From Sodaliphilus sp050873765 (GTDB lineage: Bacteria; Bacteroidota; Bacteroidia; Bacteroidales; Muribaculaceae): a DNA stretch of 64,000 bases. This document shows positions 18,417-28,700 of this stretch, one piece after another. How positions within the stretch are numbered: position 1 is the first letter of the stretch; each line of letters opens with the position of its first letter. The stretch is taken from the NCBI GenBank assembly GCA_050873765.1, contig JBNMJK010000003.1:1-64000 (forward strand), given 5' to 3'. The notes under the pieces were generated by a model. It was given only the letters and a program-made list of their open reading frames with translations, did no database searches and was not told where the DNA came from. A program made the position numbers and the translations under genes.

Positions 18417-19418
18417 ATGAAAAAAATACTGTTTGCCACTATTGCCGCTTTTGCTTTTTGCGTCACAGCCGCTGGGGCAAACCATGTGTATGTAAGGAAT
18501 AAGCAGAACTTACGGTGCGAAGGCTATTTCCCACAAATCAGCCCAGATGGCAAGAAGGTGATAGCCGCTCCGACTGACGCGAAAAAACTTTACATCTATG
18601 ACTTAGACACGCAGAAGCGTGAAGTGGTTGTCGATGAAGGTGTGCCTGGTTTTGAGGCCATCTTTGGAAAAAATGGTAAGGTCTATTATGTGTCGATGAA
18701 AATCAACAAGGATCACCTTATTTTCCGCTCTGTGCGTGAGTACGACCCCGCCTCGGGAAGCGACAGAGAAGTGCTTTCGGCTCAGCATGGCGCAGTGCAC
18801 GCTATCAACGGCACAACAGGTACAGCCGCTGTGGGCGAACACAAGGAGTGGAACACGCAGGCAGCGGGCACATTCGCATGGTCGCTTGGCTCAAACCTGT
18901 ATGTTTACCACAATGGTGAAAAGCAAACATTCTCACCCGTCAATGTGCAAACTGGCTATCTGTGGGCTGATGTGTCGCCCGACGGCAAGAAGGTGCTATT
19001 TCATGTGCCAGCCATGGGGCTTTATGTATGCGACGCAAAAGACGGCCGTATTATTAATAAACTTGACGGCTGCCTGATGCCTAAGTGGTACGACAACGAC
19101 TTGATTGTGGCACAAGGCCGTGGCCGTTGGAGCTACAACATCATCATTTTCCGAGCCGACGGCACTGGCGGCATTCAGTCGCTTGCCAGTGGTGAGTGTG
19201 TGATGCCTTCAGTGAGTGGCCATCAAGTGATCTACACCACAAAAAGCGGTAATGTGAAACTGCTTACGCTCGAAACGCCCGATGAGCGAAGCACTCGCTT
19301 GGAGCAAGAGCGTGAAGAGGCTGAGCGTATAGCCAAGGAGAAAGCCGAAGAAGCAGCCCGGATAGAAGCTGAAAAAGAAGCGGAACAGAAACTAAATGCT
19401 CCGCAAACCAACGAATAA
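18417..19418 (+). CDS. Exported TolB-like beta-propeller protein, copy 1
   Basis: The 333-aa product begins with a signal peptide (about residues 1-21) and contains PD40/WD40-like beta-propeller repeats, visible as ISPDGKKVIA and VSPDGKKVLF. The C-terminal 45 residues are a highly charged Glu/Arg/Ala/Lys helix not found in the second copy at 21232. No enzyme motif is visible. It is placed directly before an amidase, and the same order recurs at 21232-22142, so I infer a partner that binds peptidoglycan or the amidase; the substrate is unknown. Confidence 0.8.
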   Translation: MKKILFATIAAFAFCVTAAGANHVYVRNKQNLRCEGYFPQISPDGKKVIAAPTDAKKLYIYDLDTQKREVVVDEGVPGFEAIFGKNGKVYYVSMKINKDHLIFRSVREYDPASGSDREVLSAQHGAVHAINGTTGTAAVGEHKEWNTQAAGTFAWSLGSNLYVYHNGEKQTFSPVNVQTGYLWADVSPDGKKVLFHVPAMGLYVCDAKDGRIINKLDGCLMPKWYDNDLIVAQGRGRWSYNIIIFRADGTGGIQSLASGECVMPSVSGHQVIYTTKSGNVKLLTLETPDERSTRLEQEREEAERIAKEKAEEAARIEAEKEAEQKLNAPQTNE

Positions 19419-19458
19419 ATTAATTTGTGGCAGCAAAGTAGCCGCCATTTATAGCATC

Positions 19459-20694
19459 ATGAAATTTCTGAAATATACGATAGCATTTTTTGCCTGTATA
19501 GCATTGGCTATGCCTTCTGTGGCACAGCGCAGTGTGGATACCGACCAGGCAGAAGTGCCACTTCCTAAAGCCAAAAAGAGAATTGTGGGTCCGGCAGTGC
19601 CACGAAAATCGAGCAAGCGCACCGCTAAAGCTAAGGCAAATGCCACGGAGCTCACTCAGCCATGCCCACGCGTATTTCTGAACCCCGGCCATGGCGGACA
19701 TGACAGCGACGACCGTCCATGCCCATTCTACAACGAGGGTATGCAGGACCGTGTGGAATACTATGAGTCGGACAGCAACCTCAAAAGCGCTATGGCTATG
19801 AAGGATATTTTACGCGAGCGCGGCTATGAGGTGTATGTTTCACGTGTTAACAACACCACTGCCGACGACCTCAACCTTTTTGAAATTCACCAGTTGGCAC
19901 TCAATAGCGGAGCCGACGTGTTTTTTGCCGTTCATAGTAATTCTTCTGGCTCAGCCACACGCCGTGTTAATTTCCCATTCGCCATTTACCGTGGCTATGA
20001 TGGATCATGCACAGCCGAGGGCAGCGACGAGCTTGCAAAAATTGTGGCTTCAAACCTTTCCGACTGCGAAGCCACGTCGTGGACACGCTCAGGCATCACA
20101 CATGGCGACTGGTCGTTTTATCGCAGCCGTTCAGGTTTGGGTGTGTTCAGATGGAACAAGCTGCCAGGCGTGCTGGTGGAGAACTGTTTCCACGATTATC
20201 AGATTGAGCGCGAACGCTTGCTCAACAAGGACTACTGCGGACTGCTGGCCATGATTAACTGTCGCTCGCTCGACCAATTTTTCAACCGGCCCAAGCAGCC
20301 CTATGGCATGGTGGCTGGTGTGGTGCGCTACGACTATCCTCGTAAAGGGAAAAAACTGGTGGCTTTCGGCAAAGATTCACGTCAGCCTCAAAATGGCGTG
20401 CCCGTAGAGCTTTGCGATTTAGATGGTAATCCTCTTCAAACTTACCAAATCGACAATTTTAATAATGGTTTCTATTGTTTCACTCGTGTTCGTCCGGGCA
20501 AATACTTAGTGGCCATCGATGGTGTGGAAGACCACGAATTGGAAGTGAAGGCCGACAACACCACATACTACAATGTTACCATCGTAACCCGTCAGGACTC
20601 ACCTGCTAATGCCGATGATGAAATCACTGTGGTGCACAGCGATGCCAACGACTCGGTGGAGCCTTCCACTGCCAATGGTGAAGTGGGGCAGTAG
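19459..20694 (+). CDS. N-acetylmuramoyl-L-alanine amidase, copy 1
   Basis: Amidase_3-family zinc hydrolases cut the bond between MurNAc and the stem peptide. I chose the ATG at 19459, which starts a signal peptide ending near VAQ; an upstream ATG at 19396 overlaps the previous gene. The zinc ligands and catalytic residue fit H78 (NPGHGG), E103 (YYESDSN), H159 (AVHSN) and E241 (LVENCFHDY). Residues about 280-385 form a carboxypeptidase-regulatory-like beta domain, then an acidic tail. There is no T9SS sorting domain, unlike the paralogue at 22142. Confidence 0.88.
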   Translation: MKFLKYTIAFFACIALAMPSVAQRSVDTDQAEVPLPKAKKRIVGPAVPRKSSKRTAKAKANATELTQPCPRVFLNPGHGGHDSDDRPCPFYNEGMQDRVEYYESDSNLKSAMAMKDILRERGYEVYVSRVNNTTADDLNLFEIHQLALNSGADVFFAVHSNSSGSATRRVNFPFAIYRGYDGSCTAEGSDELAKIVASNLSDCEATSWTRSGITHGDWSFYRSRSGLGVFRWNKLPGVLVENCFHDYQIERERLLNKDYCGLLAMINCRSLDQFFNRPKQPYGMVAGVVRYDYPRKGKKLVAFGKDSRQPQNGVPVELCDLDGNPLQTYQIDNFNNGFYCFTRVRPGKYLVAIDGVEDHELEVKADNTTYYNVTIVTRQDSPANADDEITVVHSDANDSVEPSTANGEVGQ

Positions 20695-20739
20695 AGTGCA
20701 GCAGAGTGTTGTGTCTGACCGTTGATAAAGTTTGAAGCT

Positions 20740-21033
20740 ATGCTGAATTTATTGAAACTCCTTTGGCAAGGTCTGAGATTGTTTTTTATTTTACCTTTAG
20801 CTATGTGTTCGCACAAAGTGTTTGATGCCTGTTGGCACAAGTACTACACAGAGCCCATGTCTAAAAACGTGTTTAATCTTTGTGTGCAGTGGCTGCTTTA
20901 TTACGGCAACCGATATGGATACAGCTATGAGCGCATCAATGTGTATATATTTTGTGTGATATGGCCATTGATTACCATCGTGTCGGTTGTAGCCAATATC
21001 GTACTCCTTTGGTTGCTGTTCTCTCGCCCTTAA
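20740..21033 (+). CDS. Small membrane protein of unknown function
   Basis: The ATG at 20740 gives 97 aa (a TTG at 20722 is less likely). It has an N-terminal hydrophobic segment (about residues 4-22), a polar middle with several Tyr and Cys, and a strong C-terminal membrane helix (about 68-93). I do not recognise the family. It lies 45 nt after amidase copy 1, so it is probably cotranscribed with it. Coding status rests on the intact frame and the clean hydrophobic pattern. Confidence 0.6.
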   Translation: MLNLLKLLWQGLRLFFILPLAMCSHKVFDACWHKYYTEPMSKNVFNLCVQWLLYYGNRYGYSYERINVYIFCVIWPLITIVSVVANIVLLWLLFSRP

Positions 21034-21180
21034 TATACAAGGCCCAACGAAATACACACACAACTTTAAGTATAGTCATTGATTACTTCCGTTTCATAGA
21101 TTGTACAGGTATTAATTAAAAAGTGGTCGTTTTTAGTTGATATCTGTGCTGTATGTGTGCATTTCTTGAGAAATTTTCCT

Positions 21181-21188
21181 TATCTTTG
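21181..21188 (+). promoter_or_regulatory. -7 element before the second propeller gene
   Basis: TATCTTTG matches TAnnTTTG. No TTG is found at the 19-nt spacing (21158-21161 reads TGCA), so the promoter is only half supported. It is 43 nt before the start codon. The stretch 21034-21231 holds nothing else I can identify. Confidence 0.45.
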
Positions 21189-21231
21189 CATAAATTGCAA
21201 ACTTATATATACTAATTAACTTTTATACAAG

Positions 21232-22122
21232 ATGAGAAAAATTCTACTTACATTAGTGGGTGGCCTGGCTCTTGTGGCGAATGCGCAGCAAGTGACCGTT
21301 ACCTCCAACACGCGTTTGCTCAAGGGCGTGGAGGGACCAGCCTACTATCCCGTGCTTAACAGCTCTGGCACACAGCTCCTTTTTGCCAGTGGCGAATCCT
21401 ATGGCTTGAAGAAGTATGATTTTGCCGACAATGTGGTGAACCGCATCAGTGATGAGGTGGGCGCAGGTGTTGATGCTTCGTTCAGTGCCAATGATGACGT
21501 GTATTATGTGACCCAGAAGGTGGGTGAGGGTAACCTCATTTACCGCACAGGTATGCGCTTCGACCACGCTACTGCCAAGAGTGAAGTGGTGCTTGAAGCG
21601 CAGCATGGCTATGTGCGCCCCGAATTGGGCACGCGAGCCAATGGATTTAAGGGCGCAAAAAAATCGTATGCGCCAACTAAGGGTATGGGCACGGCAGTGT
21701 GTGTGCAAGGCTCGGTGCTCTACATCACAAGAAATGGCGTGACCAAAGAATACACCCCAGTTCCCTCTTATGCGGGCTATTTGTGGGCGTCGCTTTCGCC
21801 AGATGGTAAAAAAGTGGCGTTCTTTGCTGCAGGCAAGGGCATTGTGGTGACCGACCTGAACGGCAAGGTGCTCTCTATGCTCGGAAAGTATGAAATGCCC
21901 TGCTGGTACAACAACGACTACATTGTGGCACAGAATGCCAAGGACGATGGCCACCAGTTCACGTCGTCGCAGATTATGCTCATCAAGGCTGACGGCAGCT
22001 TCAAGACCAACTTAACTTCAGAGACCTCTATGTCGATGCAGCCTACCGCAGCCGCAGGCAAGATTGTTTATACCACAATCGACGGTATGCTTTATCAAAT
22101 GACTATTAATATCAACGAATAA
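21232..22122 (+). CDS. Exported TolB-like beta-propeller protein, copy 2
   Basis: This 296-aa paralogue of the protein at 18417 has a signal peptide (about residues 1-18, ending ANAQ) and PD40-like blades such as LSPDGKKVAF. Shared features with copy 1 include the AQHG motif after the third blade, GYLWA..SPDGKKV, and the (M)PxWYxND(Y/L)IVAQ block. It lacks the charged C-terminal helix. It is followed after 19 nt by the second amidase, repeating the order of the first pair. Confidence 0.8.
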   Translation: MRKILLTLVGGLALVANAQQVTVTSNTRLLKGVEGPAYYPVLNSSGTQLLFASGESYGLKKYDFADNVVNRISDEVGAGVDASFSANDDVYYVTQKVGEGNLIYRTGMRFDHATAKSEVVLEAQHGYVRPELGTRANGFKGAKKSYAPTKGMGTAVCVQGSVLYITRNGVTKEYTPVPSYAGYLWASLSPDGKKVAFFAAGKGIVVTDLNGKVLSMLGKYEMPCWYNNDYIVAQNAKDDGHQFTSSQIMLIKADGSFKTNLTSETSMSMQPTAAAGKIVYTTIDGMLYQMTININE

Positions 22123-22141
22123 TTATCAACAGCGAGCAACA

Positions 22142-24577
22142 ATGAAAAAAACAACTTTAATTTCAGTAATGCTGCTGTTTGTTGCAGCGTTGGGTCTTAA
22201 TCTTGCAAACGCAAGCACCGACCAGCCACATATCTATGTTAACCCAGGCCATGGCGGCCACACCAGCGACGACCGCAACGTGGTGGTTTATCCCTACGTG
22301 CAGGGCGACACCATGGGCTACTGGGAATCAAACTCCAACCTTTATAAGGGTTTCGCCTTGCGAGAAATTCTGTGGAAAAAGGGTTACAAAGTGTCCATTT
22401 CCCGTGTGACCAACACGCAGGACGACGACTTGGGACTGTCAACCATCGTGAAATTGTGTAATAACAGCGGTGCTGATGTGTTCTATTCTATTCACAGTAA
22501 TGCCACAGGTCAGGGCGAAGGCGCTCGCGTCAACTTCCCGATGGGCTTCTTCCGTGGCTATACCGACCAGCCAGAAAATCCTAAATGTAAGGAACTGACT
22601 GAAAAACTGGCTCCGTTCATTATCGGCAACCAGTGCACAGTGTGGAGCAGCCCTAATTATCAAGTGTGGGGCGACTGGAACTTCCAGCCATCATGGGGCA
22701 CCCAAGGGTATGGCGTGCTCCGTGGCAACAAGACTTCTGCCATGCTCGATGAAGGCTCATTCCACGACTATTATCCCGAAACCTATCGTCTGCTCAACAA
22801 GGACTATTGCTGGGTGGAAGGATTCAACTTCTCCCGTGGCGCCGACAGCTTCTTTGGCCGCAGTGGCAATTTCACCACAGGCGTAGTGATGGGCAATGTG
22901 CGCGACGACCGTCTGCCCCGTGAAGGTATTCTCGTGATGTATGGCGCAGACAAGCGTCAGCCAGTGAACGAGGCCTTAGTGAAACTGATTGACAGTAAAG
23001 GTGAAGTGGTGCAAACCTACACTACCGACACCAACTACAATGGTATTTTCGTGTTTAAGTACGTTGCTCCAGGCAACTACACCGTGGAGATTTCCAACCC
23101 TCACTACGAAACCAAGACAGAGGCTATTGAGGTGAAAGCCGATGATGCCACCTACATGAACGTGGATATGAAGCGTCTTCGCGAAACTCCGCCATCAGTA
23201 GTTAGCTATTCCCCAGTATGGAAAGAAGGCGACGCACCTGTGAAATGCAATGAGCCAGTGGTGATGCAGTTTAATTGGGACATGGATATCGACGCCACCG
23301 CTGCTGCGTTCACCATCACTCCAAATGTGGAAGGCACCATTAAATGGGAAGACACCAACTATCGCATGGTGTTCACTCCAAAAGATGCCTACGATGTGAA
23401 CACAGAATACACCGTGACACTCAAAAAGAGCGCAAAGCATGGTGGAGGCGTGGAAATGCCAGCCGACTTCACATTCAAATTTAAGACTGCCGACCGCAAT
23501 CACATTTATCCACTGGCAGTGTTCCCTGCCGATGGCGACCAGGTGCACTGCAAGGCGGGTGCTATTATGGAATTCAGAACAGCACATTTGCTCAATGGCT
23601 ACAACCTGTCCACTTATTTCCATGTGTATGACAAAAACGGCAACGAACTTGGATTCAGCAAGCGTGCTGTGAAGAACAACAAATCGGGCGACGCTTATGG
23701 CTACTGCAAGTTGCCATTGCAGAATGCTCTTGTTCCCGGTGAGGAATACCGCTTTGTGGTAGATAAGACCCTTGCCGACACCGTAGGGCTGCAACTTGAG
23801 GAAGGCAAGGAATACAAGTTTACTGCTGTAGATGCAGGCGCCGCTAAAGATGGCGCTGTGGTGGCAGATTTCGAGTCGGTGAGCGACTATGAGCTCCTGG
23901 AGACTGATTGCGCTAATCCATCCACTGCCAAACTTTCTGCTGTCACCGACAAGCTCTTTGGCAACAAGGCTCTTCAGGTGAGCTACACCTTCACCAATTA
24001 TGACCCAAGCGGAAGCGTTGTGCTCAGGTTGTACAACCCATCAAGCGTAACCTTTAATTCTGGCGATGAACTCGGTGCTCACATATTTGGTGACATGAGC
24101 TACAATGGGCTTGTGGCTGTGTTCAGAGATGAAGCCGGTGATGAAGTGGCAGAGCCTCTCGGCAATATCACCTTCCACGGCTGGAAATATGTGACTAAGA
24201 AGCTCACTTCGCTTGAAGCTGGCAAGAACTATAAATTTGTAGGCTACAACTTGTGCAAGACCTCTGATGCTGAGAAGCCATTTGGCTTGAGCGGCACAGT
24301 GAAATTCGACAATGCGCTGAAGGCCTCCACCAGCGGCATTACCGATATGAAGCAGCTCGACCATGTGAAGGTGGGTCCAAATCCAGCTTCTGACTATTTG
24401 GTGGCCACTGCAGATGCCTTGATCCAGAAGGTGGAACTCTATAACACCAACGGACAGCTTGTGGCAGCAAACGCCTCCAACTTTATCAACGTGGCTGATG
24501 TGGCCGCTGGAGTGTACGTTTGCAAAGTATATGTTTCTGGCCAGGTGTCAACCCACAAAGTGATGGTGAAGCACTAA
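22142..24577 (+). CDS. Multidomain amidase with T9SS sorting domain
   Basis: This 811-aa exported protein starts with a signal peptide and an Amidase_3 domain (about 28-235) with likely metal and catalytic residues H37 (NPGHGG), E62 (YWESNSN), H118 (SIHSN) and E204 (LDEGSFHDY). A carboxypeptidase-regulatory-like domain (about 245-345), two Ig-like Big_5/SbsA-type domains (about 355-560) and a probable jelly-roll domain (about 570-720) follow. The last 80 residues have the pattern of a type A T9SS C-terminal domain (GPNPASDYL, VELYNTNGQLV, GVYVCKVYV). It is therefore expected to cross the outer membrane and act at the surface or outside. Confidence 0.87.
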   Translation: MKKTTLISVMLLFVAALGLNLANASTDQPHIYVNPGHGGHTSDDRNVVVYPYVQGDTMGYWESNSNLYKGFALREILWKKGYKVSISRVTNTQDDDLGLSTIVKLCNNSGADVFYSIHSNATGQGEGARVNFPMGFFRGYTDQPENPKCKELTEKLAPFIIGNQCTVWSSPNYQVWGDWNFQPSWGTQGYGVLRGNKTSAMLDEGSFHDYYPETYRLLNKDYCWVEGFNFSRGADSFFGRSGNFTTGVVMGNVRDDRLPREGILVMYGADKRQPVNEALVKLIDSKGEVVQTYTTDTNYNGIFVFKYVAPGNYTVEISNPHYETKTEAIEVKADDATYMNVDMKRLRETPPSVVSYSPVWKEGDAPVKCNEPVVMQFNWDMDIDATAAAFTITPNVEGTIKWEDTNYRMVFTPKDAYDVNTEYTVTLKKSAKHGGGVEMPADFTFKFKTADRNHIYPLAVFPADGDQVHCKAGAIMEFRTAHLLNGYNLSTYFHVYDKNGNELGFSKRAVKNNKSGDAYGYCKLPLQNALVPGEEYRFVVDKTLADTVGLQLEEGKEYKFTAVDAGAAKDGAVVADFESVSDYELLETDCANPSTAKLSAVTDKLFGNKALQVSYTFTNYDPSGSVVLRLYNPSSVTFNSGDELGAHIFGDMSYNGLVAVFRDEAGDEVAEPLGNITFHGWKYVTKKLTSLEAGKNYKFVGYNLCKTSDAEKPFGLSGTVKFDNALKASTSGITDMKQLDHVKVGPNPASDYLVATADALIQKVELYNTNGQLVAANASNFINVADVAAGVYVCKVYVSGQVSTHKVMVKH

Positions 24578-24632
24578 TCTATACACGATAGTGACATGAA
24601 GCACCCTTTTAAGAGGGACAAACTATAACGCT

Positions 24633-24676
24633 AAAGATGCGCAAAGCTACGATGTTATGCTTTGCGCATCTTTTTT
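24633..24676 (+). terminator. Terminator after the second amidase
   Basis: AAAGATGCGCAAAGC (24633-24647) pairs perfectly with GCTTTGCGCATCTTT (24659-24673) around an 11-nt loop and is followed by T's. It ends the propeller-amidase units. Confidence 0.9.
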
Positions 24677-24746
24677 ATGATTATGCGCGATGTTGGTTAA
24701 TCTGTGTTTTTGTGTGTTAAAATTTTGTGAAATTCTTTGCTTTTCG

Positions 24747-24777
24747 TTGTCTTTTCGTTGTGTGAATGTTAATTTTG
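24747..24777 (+). promoter_or_regulatory. Promoter of the kinase-golvesin unit
   Basis: TTGT (24747-24750), 19 nt, and TAATTTTG (24770-24777) match the phylum consensus exactly. The start codon of the kinase is at 24832, giving a leader of about 50 nt. Confidence 0.75.
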
Positions 24778-24831
24778 TGTTGCTAACCACTTTTTAAGAA
24801 TCTGATTTTATGATGGAAATCTTAATGTGTT

Positions 24832-25683
24832 ATGGCAAACGAAACAATTAAAGTAATCGCAGAAAGTAGTTCAACCCGCACAGAATGGGCTCTCGTGCAA
24901 GGAGATAAAATCATCGCCCATGCCTATACAGAGGGCTTGAACCCTTTCTTTCAAACCCGTCGTGAAATCAGTCATATTATACGCCTTGGACTTCCATCAG
25001 AGTTTTTCAAACGCCGTTGGAGCCATGTTTACTATTATGGGGCAGGCTGTTCCAACCCGGAGAAAAACAAGATAGTGGAGTCGTCACTTGTGGCGCAGTT
25101 CAAGACACCGGTGAGTGTGGATTCCGACTTGGTGGGAGCCACGCGCGGCCTGCTGGTGCATGAGCCGGGACTTGCCTGCATCTTGGGCACAGGTTCAAAC
25201 TCTTGCCTTTACGACGGCAAGCAGATTGTGCAGAGCGTCCGTTCAGGTGGCTACATCCTTGGCGATGAAGGAAGTGGCGCTGCAATGGGGCGGCTTTTTA
25301 TTGGCGACTTGCTGAAAAACTTGGTGCCAGAAGAAATCAAGTCGAGTTTTGTAGAGGAGTTTGGCGTTACGCCCGACACGGTGATGGACGAGGTGTATAA
25401 CAATCCTCACGCCAACCGAAATTTACGCAACTACAGTTTTTTCTTGGCTGAGCATCTCGAAAACGACTACGTTTATAACCTGGTGTATAACGAGTTTAAG
25501 CGATTTTTCGAACGTACTATTCTTCAATACGATTATAAAAACTACCCCTTGTGCTTCGTGGGTTCGGTGGCCTGCAAGTATAGCGATGTGCTGCTCTCTG
25601 TGGCTGGCCGCTATGGAGCCAATATCAAGAAGATTGTGCGTGCTTCCATGCCAGGCCTTTTAGCCTACCATGCCGGTGACTGA
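24832..25683 (+). CDS. BadF/MurK-like sugar kinase paralogue
   Basis: The 283-aa protein belongs to the ASKHA-fold N-acetylglucosamine/MurNAc kinase-like family. It shares GTGSNSC.YDGK and GGYILGDEGSGAA blocks with MurK at 44889. In the phosphate-1 loop the usual DxGSTKxDW pattern reads ESSSTRTEW: Asp to Glu at 11, Lys to Arg at 16 and Asp to Glu at 18. Activity may therefore be altered or directed to another substrate. It heads a unit with the golvesin-amidase protein at 25757. Confidence 0.75.
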   Translation: MANETIKVIAESSSTRTEWALVQGDKIIAHAYTEGLNPFFQTRREISHIIRLGLPSEFFKRRWSHVYYYGAGCSNPEKNKIVESSLVAQFKTPVSVDSDLVGATRGLLVHEPGLACILGTGSNSCLYDGKQIVQSVRSGGYILGDEGSGAAMGRLFIGDLLKNLVPEEIKSSFVEEFGVTPDTVMDEVYNNPHANRNLRNYSFFLAEHLENDYVYNLVYNEFKRFFERTILQYDYKNYPLCFVGSVACKYSDVLLSVAGRYGANIKKIVRASMPGLLAYHAGD

Positions 25684-25756
25684 TAGGCTGCCTTTTACAT
25701 TTATTTGTAGAAGAATAGCATACTGACTTCTAAAAATTAACTATACGACCATTAAT

Positions 25757-28700
25757 ATGACAATGAAAAAAATGGCATTTGTGCTGGCTTTAATGGCTGG
25801 CAGTGCCACCATTTGTGCTCAAAATTTGAGCGAAACAGCCAATGAACGCGTGCTTGCTTTGGTGAACGCCACGATGGAGCATAACATGCGCATTGGTAAA
25901 GTGAAGTTGCACTCACTTGCGGTGTCGGACGACACGATTAAGGCCGACTTCAACGAAAACTTTTCCTATAACTATCTCACGCCCGAGATGATTTCTTCGC
26001 TGAAGACTTCGATTAAGGCAGCTCTGCAGGCCGAGACTAAGGCCTCACAGGTGCAGATCAGTGTTGACGGCACAGATGTGGAGCACTTTTTCTACGACTT
26101 TCCCAAGAAATATGTGCGCAAACATGAGCCCTTCATTAGCGAGGTGGGGCAGTCGCACCATTACCCCAAAGCGCTTGACGGTAATTTGATAGCCATGTGG
26201 CATAGCCACGGCCTATACTATGAGCCCAAAATCAATTGCTGGGAATGGCAGCGCCCCCGTCTGTTTCAGACCATTGAAGACCTTTACCCGATGAGCTATG
26301 TGCTCCCCTATGTGATGCCTATGCTTGAGAATGCCGGTGCCTATGTGTTCAATCCCCGCGAACGCGATGTGCATAAGGTGGAAGTGATAGTTGACAACGA
26401 CGGTTTCCTCTCCCAAAATGGCTATACCGAAACGAATGGCAAAAACGTCTGGAGAGATGCCGGTGTGGGGTTTGCGCACAAACAGGAGGTGTATAAAGAC
26501 TTTGAGAATCCGTTCGCCGACGGCACAGCCCGTGTGGCAGTGGCAGTGAAAAAAGACAACGCCTCAAAAGCCACCTACACTGTGAATATGCCAGAATCAG
26601 GCGATTACGCCCTCTATATATCCTATAAAACCCTTCCAAACAGTGTGAACGATGCCCAGTATATCGTTAAAGCCAGTGGCATACAGCGCACATTCACCGT
26701 GAACCAGCGCATGGCTGGCGGCGTGTGGGTGTATCTTGGCACATTCCCGCTCCAAAAGGGGGAGAATAAAAATGTGCTCACGGTCACCAATGTCAGCAAG
26801 TGCAAGAATGGCGTGGTCACAACCGATGCCATTAAAGTGGGCGGCGGCATGGGTAATATAGCCCGTTGCGCATTGCCTGCCACCGAGGAAAATGTGCAGC
26901 GCGCAGGTGGCTATAACTGGAGCACAGGTCTTCAGCAGCCGGGGGTGGATTATAAGTATATCACCAGTGGCGCACCGCGTTTTGTGGAAGGTGCACGCTC
27001 TTTCTTGCAATGGAGCGGCTTCCCCGACAGTGTGTACTCCGTGTCGCACGGACTGACAGACTACGCCGATGACTTCCGCAGCCGCAGTGAGTGGGTGAAC
27101 TATTTGGCTGGAGGCTCGCAGGCTATCCCCAACCAGACGATAGGCTTGGGTGTTCCGCTCGACCTTTCGTTTGCTTTCCATACCGACGCAGGTGTCACCC
27201 GCGACAATTCCACCATCGGCACATTGAGCATCTATCGCTCCAACGGCTTCGGCAAATATGCCGATGGCACACCACGTATCGCCTCGCGCTACCTCGCCGA
27301 CATGGTGGGCCGTCAGTTGGTGGACGATGCACGCGCCAAGTTTGATCCACAGTGGACCAATCGAGGATTGACGCAGGAAAACCTGTATGAGATACGCGTG
27401 CCGCAGATTCCTGGAATGTTGCTGGAATATCTCTCGCACCAGAATTTCGCTGATATGCGCTTGGGGCTTGACCCGGATTTTCTGTTTTCTTCAAGCCGTG
27501 CCATCTATAAGGGCATATTAAAGTTTATAGGCAAGCGCGATCATCGTGAAGTGGTGGTGCAGCCACTGCCAGTTCAGAATTTTGCCATCACCCCGAAAGG
27601 GGATGAATATCTGCTCACATGGCAGCCAACTCTTGACAGCCTTGAAACCACTGCCACACCCACTAAATATGTGGTGGAGGAGCGCGTAGGGGCTTATGGA
27701 GGCGCCTTTAAGGAGATAGCTGTGGTGAACCGCCCCGAATACGTGGTGAAAGTGGCCGACAACAACGTGCACTCTTTCCGCATCAAGGCTATGAATGACG
27801 GCGGCCGCAGTTTCCCAAGCGAGGTGCTCTCGCTCGGAAAGGCCCAGCAGGCGAAAGGCGTGGTGATGATAGTGAACGCATTCACCAGGGTAAGTGCCCC
27901 CGACTGGATTGACGATGGCGATTATGCCACCTTTACCGACGACACCGACCATGGCGTGCCCTATATTCAGGGTATCAACTACATAGGCAGCCAGTACGAA
28001 AAAAGACGCAGCGCGGGCTGGAGTGATGCCCGTGGCGGCTTTGGCAGCTCGCACAGCAATTATGAGGGCTCGGTGATAGCAGGAAACACTTTCGACTTCC
28101 CGGCACTACATGGAGAGTCGATGATGGCGGCTGGATATTCCTTCGTTTCTACAAGCGTAGGTGCTTTGTCGGCAGCAAGCCAAGATCTCTCTGGTTTTGC
28201 CGCTATTGATATTATTGCTGGAAAGCAAAAAGAAACGAAGGTGGGCTATGGCGCTTATCCCAACAAATACAAACTGCTCTCCGCTCCTTTGATGCGTGCT
28301 GTGGAAAATGCCACAGAACACGGTGTGAGCGTATTGCTTACAGGGGCTTATGTGGCGAGCGATGTTTTCGACCGCGCCACACCTGACTCCACAGAGGTGA
28401 ATTTCGCGAAAAATGTGATGGGCTACACTTGGGGCGGCAGCCAGGCTTCATGCACAGGTGAAGTATATACATTGCCCACTTCAGTCAAGCAAATTTCTGC
28501 TGATATGGATATTCACTACAACCATGAGCTTAGCGAAAAGATTTATTGCGTGGAATCACCCAACTCCATTTTTGCTTCCGACAGCCACGGCACTCCATTC
28601 ATGCGCTACTCCGAAAACAATCGAAATGCCGCTGTACTCAGTCAGCGTGATGGCTATCGCACTGTGGTGATGGGATTCCCGTTTGAAACCATTACCAACA

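Noticed and set aside
19396..19458. Upstream start for amidase copy 1
   Set aside because: It would place 21 polar residues before a clear signal peptide; the ATG at 19459 fits export.
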